DNA of 64,000 bases from Planctomycetota bacterium (GCA_016125255.1 WGMD01000009.1:161303-225302), one strand, 5' to 3'; positions 1 through 8,099 are shown, counted from the stretch's first letter. The notes: a model not told the origin generated them from the letters alone. A program made the numbers and translations.

Positions 1-34
1 TGACCGCATCGTCGATTGTGTTATCTTTTAGGGG

Positions 35-1486
35 ATGAGATTGCGTCTCTCGCGTATCGCCGCTGTGATCCTTCCCGCAGTCGTCACCGGCCTGCACATT
101 GTCGCATTGATCGAGCTTGAGCCCCTGCTGATCTACTTCGGATTCGACATCCGGGATCAGGCGCTGATCATTCTTCAACGCATCATCGAAACGGGCATGG
201 GGCTGAGTCTGGCCTGGCTCGGTTGCGCGCTCATCGACGCCTTCTTCTGGCACATGCTCGTCGAAGCTCGCACGGGGCAGCCCGCCCCGCGGCTTCTCGT
301 CGCCATCATGCGCGTCCTGATCGTCGCACTGGCCATCAGCATCATCGTCGCACAGGTTTTCGATCAACCGCTCACCGGCGTCCTCGTCAGCTCCGGCGTC
401 GTCGGCATCGTGCTCGGCTTCGCCCTTCAGCGCACCATTAACGACCTGTTCTCCGGCATCGCGCTGAACGTCGAACGCGCCTTCCGCATCGGCGATTGGA
501 TCGAAGTCGATGGCGCGGTCGGACGCGTGGTGGAGATCAACTGGCGCGCGACCCACCTCGTCCGTCTCGATCAGGTCACGGTCGTTTTGCCCAACAGCTA
601 CATCGCCGAGCGGCAACTGCTCAACTACGACAAGCCGCAACATCACTTCCGCGCGGGTCTGAAAATCGGGCTCGAATACGGCGTGCCGGTGGGGGACGCC
701 AAGCGCGTGCTGCTCGGTGCGGTGCGAGCGGCCGAAGGCGTTCTCGAATCGCCTTCGCCCGATGTGCTGCTCTACGAATTCGGCGCTGACGGCGTGCTTT
801 ACGAGTTGCGATTCTTCATCAGCAGCTATGCGCGGAAGCACGAAGTGATCGACTTGGTGGCGATGAGCGTCAGCCGACACTTGTATCAGGCGGGCATGAG
901 CGTGCCATTCCCGAAGCGCGATGTGTACTTTGCCCAGATGCCGCCGCGCGAGATCGACCGGCGAAAGGACCGCGCCGAACTGCTCAGCCGCATCGATCTG
1001 TTCACGGGGCTGACCGGCGACGAAATTCATCGGCTCGTGCAGGGGCTCAAGGAACGTCACTACAACGGGGCGCAGCACGTCGTGCATCAGGGCGATGCGG
1101 GGTCTACGCTGTTTCTCGTGGTCGACGGCCTTCTGGAAGTGCGCGTCGACGCCAATGGTCGGCCGCGCAAAGTGGCGCAGCTCGAACCCGGGCAGTTCTT
1201 CGGCGAAATGTCGATGCTCACCGGCGAGCCGCGGTCCGCGTCTGTCGTAGCGGTCACGGATGCGACGCTTTACGAACTGGACCGTGATGTGCTCACGCCG
1301 ATTCTTCAGGCCCGTCCCGAATTCGCGCAGACGCTCTCCCGTGTGCTCGCCGAGCGGCGGAGCCACACGCAGACCCGCCTTCAGCAGTTCGACACGCCCG
1401 CCGCCGTCGATGCCCGCCGCACGCTCGCCGCCGACTTTCTCAAACGGATTCAGGGCTTCTTTGGCCTCAACGAATCCCCGCGTTAA
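35..1486 (+). CDS. MscS-family mechanosensitive channel with C-terminal cyclic-nucleotide-binding domain
   Basis: A 483-residue inner-membrane protein. Hydrophobic helices lie at about residues 8-30, 52-72, 92-110 and 113-137; the last (SGVVGIVLGFALQ then TINDLFSGI) is the pore-lining MscS TM3. The cytoplasmic beta domain follows (IGDWIEVDGAVGRVVEI, near 150-210). Residues about 320-445 form a CRP-type cyclic-nucleotide-binding domain (GDAGSTLFLVVDG, then GQFFGEMSMLTGEPRSASV, which matches the phosphate-binding cassette). MscS channels release solutes on hypo-osmotic shock; the fused domain suggests ligand gating, as known for bacterial cyclic-nucleotide-gated MscS-like channels. The window begins 34 nt upstream, so its promoter is mostly missing. 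Family is certain; ligand and gating mode are inferred. Confidence 0.93.
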   Translation: MRLRLSRIAAVILPAVVTGLHIVALIELEPLLIYFGFDIRDQALIILQRIIETGMGLSLAWLGCALIDAFFWHMLVEARTGQPAPRLLVAIMRVLIVALAISIIVAQVFDQPLTGVLVSSGVVGIVLGFALQRTINDLFSGIALNVERAFRIGDWIEVDGAVGRVVEINWRATHLVRLDQVTVVLPNSYIAERQLLNYDKPQHHFRAGLKIGLEYGVPVGDAKRVLLGAVRAAEGVLESPSPDVLLYEFGADGVLYELRFFISSYARKHEVIDLVAMSVSRHLYQAGMSVPFPKRDVYFAQMPPREIDRRKDRAELLSRIDLFTGLTGDEIHRLVQGLKERHYNGAQHVVHQGDAGSTLFLVVDGLLEVRVDANGRPRKVAQLEPGQFFGEMSMLTGEPRSASVVAVTDATLYELDRDVLTPILQARPEFAQTLSRVLAERRSHTQTRLQQFDTPAAVDARRTLAADFLKRIQGFFGLNESPR

Positions 1487-1551
1487 ACCGACAATATCTC
1501 CAGCGGCGCTCGCGATACATCCGCACCTCCAATGAGCTAAAATGACACGCT

Positions 1552-2988
1552 ATGGCTGACCACGCTTTCCAACAGTGCATTCACCCCGACTGCGGCGCGA
1601 CCTATGGTGTGGACCAGGTGTTGGTGTCCTGTCCGTCATGCGGGAGTCTTTTGGATGTCCGCTACGACTGGGATCGCCTGCCGCGCCCGACGTGGGACTT
1701 TTTCGAGCACCGATGGATGACGCGCGGCGAACATGGCACCGGCCGGCTCGACTTTTCCGGCGTGTGGCGCTTCCGCGAGCTGATGCCGTTCTATCGCAAT
1801 CGCGATCAGATCGTCACCATCGGCGAAGGCCGCACGAACTTGCAGGATGCCCGCCGCCTCGCCAAAGAGCTGGGCATGACCCCCGGGCATCTGCACCTTC
1901 AGTACGAAGGGCTCAACCCGACTGGCTCGTTCAAAGACAACGGCATGACCGCGGCGTTCACGCACGCCCGCATGGTCGGCGCCGACAAAGTCGCCTGCGC
2001 ATCCACCGGCAACACGAGCGCCTCGCTGGCGATGTTCGCCGACATGGCCGGATTCAAGGGCGTCGTCTTCATCGGCTCCGGAAAAATCGCCTACGGCAAA
2101 CTTTCGCAGGCGCTGGACTATGGCGCGCTGACATTACAGGTGCAGGGCGATTTCGACGCGTGCCTCAAGCGCGTCAAGCAGATCGCCACCGAGATGCCGC
2201 AGCTTGGCATTTACCTGATGAACTCGGTCAATCCCTTCCGACTCGAAGGTCAGAAGGCGATTATGTACCGTGTGCTTGAAGCGCGGAACTGGGCGGTGCC
2301 CGACTGGATCATCGTGCCCGGCGGAAACCTCGGCAACTGCTCGGCGTTCGGCAAAGCGTTCATGGAGCTCAAGGAACTGGAGCTCATCGATCGCATCCCG
2401 CGGCTCGCCGTCATTCAGGCCGCCGGAGCGAATCCGCTGCACACGCTTTTCAATGAGCGCGGCGTGCGATGGAACGGCGGGCGATGGGACAAGAGCGCGC
2501 GCGACAAGCTGTACAACGAATACGATGCGCAGGGCATCAAGGCGAACACGATCGCCAGCGCCATCGAGATCGGCCGGCCCGTCAACCTCAGCAAGGCGCT
2601 GCGGGCGCTGGAGGTCATGGACGGCGTCGTGCGACAGGTCGACGACGAGACGATCCTCGAGCACAAGGCAATGGTCGGGCGCTACGGGTTCGGCTGCGAG
2701 CCCGCCTCTGCCGCGTCCGTCGCCGGGGCGCACATGCTCCGGCAGGAAGGCGTGATCGCGGCGGACGATGATGTGGTCTGCATTCTGACGGGTCACCAGC
2801 TCAAAGACCCGGATGCGACGGTCAAGTATCACACCGGCATCGACATGAAAGCCGTGCAGGACGCCGCCCCGCAGCACGAGCCGCACGGCCGGCTGGCCAA
2901 CCCGCCGATTCCCGTGCCCGATGATCTGGCCGCCATCGTCGAAGCCCTCGGCGGCGACCCGTCGCTTGTCACGGCGATGCAGAAGTAA
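1552..2988 (+). CDS. thrC: Threonine synthase
   Basis: Threonine synthase, 478 residues: converts O-phosphohomoserine to L-threonine with PLP. The N terminus has a zinc-ribbon-like set of cysteines (C9, C14, C27, C30), typical of the longer cytosolic bacterial and archaeal form. The Schiff-base lysine is K128 in [12 protein letters not shown]. The PLP-phosphate loop PGGNLGN lies near 258. The start is the ATG at 1552: no Shine-Dalgarno is visible, and a TAAAAT box at 1538-1543 sits 8 nt upstream, so the mRNA may be nearly leaderless, although I see no good -35. It converges on leuA; the 49-nt gap holds a strong palindrome that can end both transcripts. Confidence 0.96.
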   Translation: MADHAFQQCIHPDCGATYGVDQVLVSCPSCGSLLDVRYDWDRLPRPTWDFFEHRWMTRGEHGTGRLDFSGVWRFRELMPFYRNRDQIVTIGEGRTNLQDARRLAKELGMTPGHLHLQYEGLNPTGSFKDNGMTAAFTHARMVGADKVACASTGNTSASLAMFADMAGFKGVVFIGSGKIAYGKLSQALDYGALTLQVQGDFDACLKRVKQIATEMPQLGIYLMNSVNPFRLEGQKAIMYRVLEARNWAVPDWIIVPGGNLGNCSAFGKAFMELKELELIDRIPRLAVIQAAGANPLHTLFNERGVRWNGGRWDKSARDKLYNEYDAQGIKANTIASAIEIGRPVNLSKALRALEVMDGVVRQVDDETILEHKAMVGRYGFGCEPASAASVAGAHMLRQEGVIAADDDVVCILTGHQLKDPDATVKYHTGIDMKAVQDAAPQHEPHGRLANPPIPVPDDLAAIVEALGGDPSLVTAMQK

Positions 2989-2990
2989 AA

Positions 2991-3020
2991 TTCAACGGCG
3001 GGGCTTGCCCCGCCGCTGAA
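2991..3020. terminator. Palindrome between convergent thrC and leuA (repeat family C)
   Basis: A 30-nt near-perfect palindrome (arms TTCAACGGCGGGGC and GCCCCGCCGCTGAA, 2-nt loop) begins 2 nt after the thrC stop and ends 17 nt before the leuA stop. No long T-run follows, so it is only a probable bidirectional terminator. The same TAGCGGCGGGGC core recurs at 36393-36420, 42451-42475 and 47577-47643, so it also belongs to an interspersed repeat family. Confidence 0.7.
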
Positions 3021-3037
3021 TGTGTCTTCGCATCACA

Positions 3038-4591
3038 TTACGGCTGCGCCGCTGGTTCCGACGGCGGATTCGCCTCCACCTGACGCAACCGATTGATCGC
3101 CGCCAGATATGCCAAAGCGCTGGCTTCGACGACATCCGTCGATGCCCCGCGACCGCGGACGCGACGGTCGTGATGTCGCAGTTCGACGCGCACTTCGCCC
3201 TGCGCATCCTTGCCGCTCGTCACAGCCCGGATCGAGTAGTCGAGCAGTTCCGCCTTGATGCCGGTCAGCCGCTGGATCGCCGAGTAGATGGCGTCGATCG
3301 GCCCATCGCCGGTCGAGGCGTCCGTCTCGGCGTGGCCGGCCGAGTCGGTGAGCGTGACGGTCGCCGTGGCGATGGCGTGCGTGCCGCTGGTGACCTGCAT
3401 GTTGGTCAGCTTCCACAGATCGCGCCGCGACGCCGCCGACATCTCCTGCTCCAGCAGCACCTCGATGTCTTCGTCATAGACGTTCTTCTTGCGGTCCGCC
3501 AGCGCCTTGAAGCTCTCGAACACGCGCGACAGCGCTTCGTCATCGAGCGTATGCCCCAGTTGTTCGACCCGTTGGCGGAAGGCGTGACGCCCCGAGTGCT
3601 TGCCCAGCACGAGCTTGCTTTCGGGGATGCCCACCTCGCGCGGGTCCATGATTTCGTACGTGCTCCGCTCCTTGAGCATGCCGTCCTGGTGGATGCCCGA
3701 TTCGTGCGCGAAGGCGTTTTCGCCGATGATCGCCTTGTTCCGCTGCACATCCAGCCCGGTCAGATGGCTGACCATGCGGCTCGTCGGATAAATCTTGCGT
3801 GTATTGATGTTCGTCGTCAGCTTGTAAAAGTCGTTGCGCGTTCGCAGCGCCATGACGAACTCTTCGAGACTCGCGTTGCCCGCCCGCTCGCCGATGCCGT
3901 TGACGGTGCATTCGACCTGCCGCGCGCCGTTCATGACCGCCGCCAGCGAGTTCGCCACCGCCAGGCCCAGATCGTCATGACAATGCGACGAGAGCACGAT
4001 GCCGCGCTGATCGATGACGGGCAGTTGTGCTCGCACATGCGCGAAGATGTGGCCGTACTCGGCGGGCGTGGCGTAGCCGACGGTGTCGGGGATGTTGATC
4101 GTCGTCGCCCCGGCGTCGATGACCGCGCCGATGATTTCGACGAGATGATTCAGTTCCGTGCGCGACCCGTCCTCGGGGCTGAACTCGACATCGTCGACGA
4201 ACTGTTTGGCCCGCTTCACATGCTCGACGCTGATGCGGACGATTTCCTCGAAGGGCTTTTTGAATTTGTGCTCGCAGTGGATTTTCGAGGTGGCGCAGAA
4301 CACATGGATGCGCGGATGGGGCGCATCGTGCACCGCCTCCCCGGCCCGGTCCACATCCTTCGCCACGCAGCGCGACAAGCCCGCCACCGTCGCGCGGCCC
4401 AGTTCGTGCGCGATCTGCCGCACGGCCTCGAAGTCGTCATTGGACGTGATAGGGAAACCGGCCTCGATGATGTCCACGCCGAGCGCTTCGAGCTGCCGCG
4501 CGATTTCGAGCTTCTCGGCGCGGTTCAGTGAAGCGCCGGGGGATTGTTCGCCGTCTCGCAACGTCGTGTCGAAGATCTTGACCGTGTCCAT
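3038..4591 (-). CDS. leuA: 2-isopropylmalate synthase
   Basis: First committed enzyme of leucine synthesis: condenses acetyl-CoA with 2-oxoisovalerate. The start is set at the ATG at 4591 (MDTVKIFDTTLRDGEQSPG), giving 517 residues, the usual length of the long bacterial LeuA. Landmarks are DTTLRDGEQSPG (residues 8-19), the metal-binding HCHDDLGLAVANS and NAFAHESGIHQDG. A C-terminal regulatory domain of about 120 residues is present, so leucine feedback inhibition is expected. The open frame runs far upstream but that part is non-coding: it contains the leader peptide, attenuator and promoter described in separate entries. Expression is therefore expected to respond to leucine at both enzyme and transcription level. 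Confidence 0.97.
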   Translation of the reverse strand: MDTVKIFDTTLRDGEQSPGASLNRAEKLEIARQLEALGVDIIEAGFPITSNDDFEAVRQIAHELGRATVAGLSRCVAKDVDRAGEAVHDAPHPRIHVFCATSKIHCEHKFKKPFEEIVRISVEHVKRAKQFVDDVEFSPEDGSRTELNHLVEIIGAVIDAGATTINIPDTVGYATPAEYGHIFAHVRAQLPVIDQRGIVLSSHCHDDLGLAVANSLAAVMNGARQVECTVNGIGERAGNASLEEFVMALRTRNDFYKLTTNINTRKIYPTSRMVSHLTGLDVQRNKAIIGENAFAHESGIHQDGMLKERSTYEIMDPREVGIPESKLVLGKHSGRHAFRQRVEQLGHTLDDEALSRVFESFKALADRKKNVYDEDIEVLLEQEMSAASRRDLWKLTNMQVTSGTHAIATATVTLTDSAGHAETDASTGDGPIDAIYSAIQRLTGIKAELLDYSIRAVTSGKDAQGEVRVELRHHDRRVRGRGASTDVVEASALAYLAAINRLRQVEANPPSEPAAQP

Positions 4592-4620
4592 GTTCGTGTC
4601 TCGCAGTAAAGGTGCATCCA

Positions 4621-4653
4621 ACAAAAAACCCTGTCGCATGTGCGGACAGGGCG
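4621..4653 (-). terminator. Attenuator terminator in the leuA leader
   Basis: Read on the minus strand, CCCTGTC (4651-4645) pairs with GACAGGG (4635-4629) around a 9-nt loop, followed at once by six T residues (4628-4623): a standard intrinsic terminator 30 nt upstream of the leuA start. The 5' arm lies inside the 13-nt segment CGCCCTGTCCGCA (4653-4641), which can instead pair with an upstream antiterminator strand. A terminator between promoter and gene, with an alternative partner, is the mark of transcription attenuation. Confidence 0.9.
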
Positions 4654-4689
4654 GGGGGTCATGTGGGGAAAATCCGTGTGGAGCGACCG

Positions 4690-4701
4690 CGCCTATCCGC
4701 A
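4690..4701 (-). promoter_or_regulatory. Antiterminator strand overlapping the leuL stop codon
   Basis: The minus-strand segment TGCGGATAGGCG (4701-4690) spans the last codons and TAG stop of the leader peptide. It is complementary to CGCCCTGTCCGCA (4653-4641): ten contiguous pairs including one U-G wobble, then a single bulged C and two more pairs. This pairing removes the 5' arm of the terminator. A ribosome finishing the leader peptide would cover this strand and let the terminator form; one stalled on the Leu codons would leave it free. Confidence 0.85.
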
Positions 4702-4764
4702 ATGGGCGGAAAGAAGAAGTAGGCCAAGAAGCGGGGCGGTCGGGATGGAGCGTTGCGTGCTCAT
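4693..4764 (-). CDS. leuL: leuA leader peptide (six Leu codons)
   Basis: A 23-codon reading frame between the leuA promoter and terminator. The peptide reads MSTQRSIPTAP, then LLGLLLL, then SAHCG. Six of seven consecutive codons are Leu (CTT CTT GGC CTA CTT CTT CTT, 4731-4711), using CTT and CTA although CTC and CTG look more frequent in neighbouring genes. The TAG stop lies inside the antiterminator strand. No Shine-Dalgarno is visible: the ATG is only 10 nt downstream of the -10 box, so translation probably starts on a nearly leaderless mRNA, as known for some actinobacterial and rhizobial trp leaders. The role as leucine sensor is inferred from this architecture. Confidence 0.88.
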   Translation of the reverse strand: MSTQRSIPTAPLLGLLLLSAHCG

Positions 4765-4774
4765 GGAAGTGGGT

Positions 4775-4803
4775 AGTATAGACCCCGGTTCCGGTACGAT
4801 CAA
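4775..4803 (-). promoter_or_regulatory. leuL-leuA promoter
   Basis: Minus strand: -35 TTGATC (4803-4798), exactly 17 nt, then -10 TATACT (4780-4775). Predicted transcription start near 4768, about 4 nt before the leader-peptide ATG at 4764. Confidence 0.8.
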
Positions 4804-4987
4804 GCATCGGCCGCAAGCGGAGGGGACATCCAAAAAAATCCGATCCGGCCCGGCGAAAATCTTTGAAAACGCGGGGGCATGGGCCTAGTGTGAGGCCAGC
4901 AGGTCCGAGCATTTCGTCGGGCGGACAGAAGTGTGTTTTTTGCTGTGGGAATGAGCATTCGTGAACTTCTAAAATTGGGTATCGCCT

Positions 4988-5650
4988 ATGTGGATGGAGC
5001 AGGTGGACACGGCGGAGTTTCTCAGAGTCGTCAGCCCCGCACTCAAGCGATGCGGAGCCGACGAACTGGCCCGACAGGTCAGTCTCCGATGGACCCCGCA
5101 GCAGCTTTGTCAGATGCTCCATCACGATCACCCGGATATACGAAAACTGGCATGTGTCACACTCGGGCTCATCGGTGATCAGAGATGTTTGAAGTGCGTC
5201 GGTCGAGCCCTTCGCGATCCGGATGTTCAGGTCAATCAACTCGCGGAACACGCCCTCTGGTCCATCTGGTTCCGGACGGGCAACAACGAAAGTCAGCGCT
5301 TTTTCCGAAAGGGCATGGCCGCCCTCGAATCCGATCAGCCCAGCGCCGCGGTGACGTATTTCCGGCAGGCCCAGCGTTGTGACGGTCAGTTCGCCTCCGC
5401 ATTTCATCAGTGTGCCATCGCCCATTACATGCTCGACGAATACTTGGCGGCGATCGAATGCTGCCGCCGCGCGGTCGAGTTGTCGCCCAACCATTTCGGA
5501 GCACTGGCGACGATGGGCCATTGCCATGCCCACATGGGCAACTTCCCCGCCGCCGCCGAGTGCTACCGGCAGGCCCTGGCGGTTAACCCGCGCATGGACG
5601 GGCTCGCTTCGGCGCTGGGCCGGATCGAGCGGGCGACGGTTCACGCCTGA
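4988..5650 (+). CDS. HEAT/TPR repeat protein
   Basis: A 220-residue cytoplasmic protein without signal peptide. Residues about 35-95 form HEAT-like helical pairs (DHPDIRKLACVTLGLIGD, DPDVQVNQLAEHALWSIW). Residues about 105-210 hold three TPR units (GMAALESDQPSAAVTYFRQA, QCAIAHYMLDEYLAAIECC, GHCHAHMGNFPAAAECYRQ). Such repeats mediate protein contacts; no partner or enzymatic function can be named. The start at 4988 (MWMEQ) could instead be the next Met at 4994. A TAAAAT box lies 12 nt upstream of the ATG but no convincing -35 accompanies it. It is divergent from the leuA leader. Confidence 0.8.
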   Translation: MWMEQVDTAEFLRVVSPALKRCGADELARQVSLRWTPQQLCQMLHHDHPDIRKLACVTLGLIGDQRCLKCVGRALRDPDVQVNQLAEHALWSIWFRTGNNESQRFFRKGMAALESDQPSAAVTYFRQAQRCDGQFASAFHQCAIAHYMLDEYLAAIECCRRAVELSPNHFGALATMGHCHAHMGNFPAAAECYRQALAVNPRMDGLASALGRIERATVHA

Positions 5651-5745
5651 TTTTTTCGTCTATAAACCCCATGAATGAGCGGGATTTGCCGTCAAGGCGA
5701 CCGGCCTGAGCGCTGTTTATTTGCGCAAGAATTGCCGGAATTTCC

Positions 5746-5789
5746 TTGACGCCCCATAACCATGGGGTATCATTCGCACTCCCCATGGG
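5746..5789 (+). promoter_or_regulatory. Promoter with palindromic spacer upstream of the 3D-domain gene
   Basis: TTGACG (5746-5751), 16 nt, TATCAT (5768-5773). The whole spacer is a dyad, CCCCAT-aacc-ATGGGG (5752-5767), and a second palindrome, CCCATGGG (5782-5789), lies at the predicted start point, about 26 nt centre to centre. This layout resembles paired operators of a repressor; the regulator is unknown. Confidence 0.6.
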
Positions 5790-5854
5790 TCCGCAAGACC
5801 CGATTCCTTCGCCGCACACGGACGTCGGCTAATCCCGCAAATTGAGACGCATGC

Positions 5855-6550
5855 ATGTCGACGACTTACCGTAGTAGCCGCCGCTATCGGCGAGACCGCA
5901 CCGCTTCCAAGGTCGCGGCCGTGCTCATGTCGGCGATGTTCCTGCTGGTCGCCGGCGGGGTGTGGTGGCTGATCCGTTCGGAAGTCGCGCCGCAGCGCTC
6001 GACCGGGCAGGTCGCTCCGCTGTTCGTGCTCGACACGGCGGCGCCGGTGATGCAGGTCCAGCCCGTCATGCCGGTCGTCGAGAACGAAGTGCCGATCGAG
6101 GATGTCGCGGCTCCGGCGGAGCAGGTCGTGACGACGCCCGTTGAGATTGAGAAACCCGTGTCGCCCAGCGCTCCGACGCCCGCGCCGCTCAAGCCCGCCC
6201 AGCCGATGTTCAACGGCCGGCCGATCCGCGTCATCAAAACCATGCGTATGCTCGTCACCGCCTACAGCCCCGACGCCCGCTCCTGCGGACAGTTCGCCGA
6301 CAACATCACCGCCAGCGGGTACTCCGTCTGGACGAACGGCATGAAACTCGTCGCCGCAGACCGCCGCCTCTTTCCCTTCGGCGCGATCGTCACGGTGCCG
6401 GGGTACAACGATGGTCAGCCCGTCCCGGTGCTCGATCGCGGCAGCGCTATCAAGGGTTCCCGCATTGATCTGCTCTACCCCACGCACGCCATCGCCCGCC
6501 AGTGGGGCGCGAAGTGGCTCAACGTGACCGTGTGGGAATATGCGGACTGA
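5855..6550 (+). CDS. Membrane-anchored 3D-domain protein (MltA-like fold)
   Basis: 231 residues. After a basic N terminus (RSSRRYRRDRTASK), one hydrophobic segment at about 22-42 (VAAVLMSAMFLLVAGGVWWLI) anchors or exports the protein. A Pro/Val-rich linker runs to about 125. Residues about 130-230 are a 3D domain: TAYSPD, GYSVWTNGMKLVAADRRLFPFG, VLDRG and GSRIDL supply the three Asp residues that name the family. 3D domains occur in peptidoglycan-cleaving enzymes such as the C-terminal part of MltA and YabE-type proteins, so a periplasmic cell-wall role is likely. A promoter with palindromic elements precedes it. Confidence 0.85.
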   Translation: MSTTYRSSRRYRRDRTASKVAAVLMSAMFLLVAGGVWWLIRSEVAPQRSTGQVAPLFVLDTAAPVMQVQPVMPVVENEVPIEDVAAPAEQVVTTPVEIEKPVSPSAPTPAPLKPAQPMFNGRPIRVIKTMRMLVTAYSPDARSCGQFADNITASGYSVWTNGMKLVAADRRLFPFGAIVTVPGYNDGQPVPVLDRGSAIKGSRIDLLYPTHAIARQWGAKWLNVTVWEYAD

Positions 6551-6564
6551 TTGGTCCTTGCACT

Positions 6565-7086
6565 TCAAAGATATTTCATCAGTTCAACAGGCAGACGGCG
6601 CAGTCCGCGCCGCCGCGCTTTGGCCACCGCATAACGCAGGCACTGATCGACCAACTGCTCGACGCGCGGCGTGACATTCAGACCATGCGCCCGCATGGTC
6701 TTGAGCGACCATTGCCACGCCTTGTACTCCTCGTAGCATCGCGGCTTGTAGCGGTAGAAACCGATTGCGTGATGACCGACTTCGTGCAGGAACACCGCCG
6801 CGCTGATCGGGCCGCGCGGATACGGCGCTTCGATGAGGCGCGTCACCGTGCCGTTGCGATACTCGACGCGCCAGGCGCATCCGCTGCTGCTGGTGCGCCA
6901 TCGATTGATACGGATGTCGTATTCGCGCTTCATCTGCTCCACGAGTTCGTCGTAGCGATGTTGCTGCTCGGTGCGGCGCTGCGAGCGCCGGCGCATCACG
7001 CCGTTCATTCGCCGCGTCGGGTCGGCCGCCATCGGCGCCGGACTCCACAACCACTTCGCAACCGCCGCCGAAGTCTTCTTCCGCAT
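6565..7086 (-). CDS. Uncharacterised protein with HEXXH zinc-protease motif
   Basis: 173 residues, strongly basic, no signal peptide. The only recognisable feature is HEVGHHAIGFYRYKPRCYEE from about residue 101: H101, E102 and H105 form a classic HEXXH zincin motif, with E118 or E119 as possible third ligand. The family is unknown to me and substrates cannot be guessed. The 3' end lies 14 nt from the convergent 3D-domain gene; the 5' end is divergent from fmt. The start could lie at a later Met (residue 19, 27 or 31). Confidence 0.7.
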   Translation of the reverse strand: MRKKTSAAVAKWLWSPAPMAADPTRRMNGVMRRRSQRRTEQQHRYDELVEQMKREYDIRINRWRTSSSGCAWRVEYRNGTVTRLIEAPYPRGPISAAVFLHEVGHHAIGFYRYKPRCYEEYKAWQWSLKTMRAHGLNVTPRVEQLVDQCLRYAVAKARRRGLRRLPVELMKYL

Positions 7087-7107
7087 GCACTGAGACTACC
7101 AATGTGT

Positions 7108-7136
7108 TTGCCGCGTTGCAATCAATTTCCTACGCT
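7108..7136 (+). promoter_or_regulatory. fmt promoter giving a leaderless start
   Basis: TTGCCG (7108-7113), exactly 17 nt, TACGCT (7131-7136); the ATG follows after 6 nt at 7143, where transcription should begin. No Shine-Dalgarno is visible. Confidence 0.6.
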
Positions 7137-7142
7137 GAGCAC

Positions 7143-8087
7143 ATGCGATTGATCTACTTCGGCAGCGGCGCGTTTGGATTGCCCACGCTCAAGGCGTTGT
7201 GCGAGGCGCATCATTTGGCGCTGATCATCACGCAGCCCGATCGTCCCGCGGGGCGAAACAGGCAATTGACGCCGACGCCGGTCGCGGCATGGGCGCAGGA
7301 ACGCGGCATGCGCATCCTCAAACCCGAGCGCGTCAATCGGCCCGAGATTCTCGAAGAAGTGCGCGGCATCGAAGCGGATGCGAACGTCGTCGTCGCGTTC
7401 GGTCAGAAGATCGGCGTGTCGCTCATCGAGTCGCCGCGCCACGGTCCCGAAGCGACCATGAATCTGCACGCCTCGCTGCTGCCCAAGTATCGCGGCGCGG
7501 CGCCGATCAACTGGGCGATGATGCAGGGCGAGCATATCACAGGCAACACCGTCTTCAGTCTCGTCGAAGAAATGGACGCCGGCGACATCCTCGGCATGCA
7601 GCAAACGCTCATCGATCCGATGGAAACCGCGGGCGAATTGCACGATCGGCTCTCGGAGATGGGGCCGAAGCTCGTGCTGGAAGTGCTCGACAATCTGCAC
7701 AAGGGTTGTCTTGAGCCGCGGGCGCAGGATGTGTCGCAGGTGACGCTCGCGCCCAAACTCGGCAAGGCGGACACGGTCATGGACTTTTCGCTCAGTGCGG
7801 AACTGGCCCGCTGTCGGGTGCATGGTCTGACGCCCTGGCCGGGCGTGCGCTGCTGGTTCGGTCAGGATCGCAAACTGCTCTTGTTGCGCCGCGTGCAGGA
7901 TCTGCCGGAGGTGCGTCACAACAAGACGCCCGGCACATTGATCGACGAAGGCACCGTCGCCACCGGCTCGGGCGCGATCAAACTTCTGGAAGTTCAGCCG
8001 GCGGGCAAACGCATCATGAACTGGTCCGAATTCGCGCGCGGGCAGGCGCTGAAAATCGGCGACCGATTCGATTCGCACGAAAGTTGA
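7143..8087 (+). CDS. fmt: Methionyl-tRNA formyltransferase
   Basis: Formylates the amino group of Met-tRNAfMet using 10-formyl-THF. 314 residues from the ATG at 7143 (MRLIYFGSGAFGLP), the usual length. Catalytic-domain motifs are all present: NLHASLLPKYRGAAPINWAMMQGE (Asn and His of the active site), and TGNTVFSLVEEMDAGDIL with the catalytic Asp. The C-terminal OB-fold domain begins near 205 (GLTPWPGVRCWF). An upstream in-frame Met at 7104 is rejected because the family motif begins at 7143 and a promoter fits just before it. It converges on def with 12 nt between stops; fmt and def are functional partners in N-terminal formyl-Met cycling. Confidence 0.97.
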   Translation: MRLIYFGSGAFGLPTLKALCEAHHLALIITQPDRPAGRNRQLTPTPVAAWAQERGMRILKPERVNRPEILEEVRGIEADANVVVAFGQKIGVSLIESPRHGPEATMNLHASLLPKYRGAAPINWAMMQGEHITGNTVFSLVEEMDAGDILGMQQTLIDPMETAGELHDRLSEMGPKLVLEVLDNLHKGCLEPRAQDVSQVTLAPKLGKADTVMDFSLSAELARCRVHGLTPWPGVRCWFGQDRKLLLLRRVQDLPEVRHNKTPGTLIDEGTVATGSGAIKLLEVQPAGKRIMNWSEFARGQALKIGDRFDSHES

Positions 8088-8099
8088 ATATCGCGCGGC

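Noticed and set aside
19..31. Promoter for the MscS gene (TTATCT box at about 20)
   Set aside because: The -35 region is cut by the window edge, so it cannot be judged.
1501..1551. Attenuator or leader peptide upstream of thrC
   Set aside because: The gap is too short and contains only a -10-like TAAAAT; no Thr-rich frame or terminator.
3038..5644. 868-codon minus-strand frame continuing 350 codons upstream of leuA
   Set aside because: LeuA similarity starts at 4591; the upstream part contains promoter, leader peptide and terminator.
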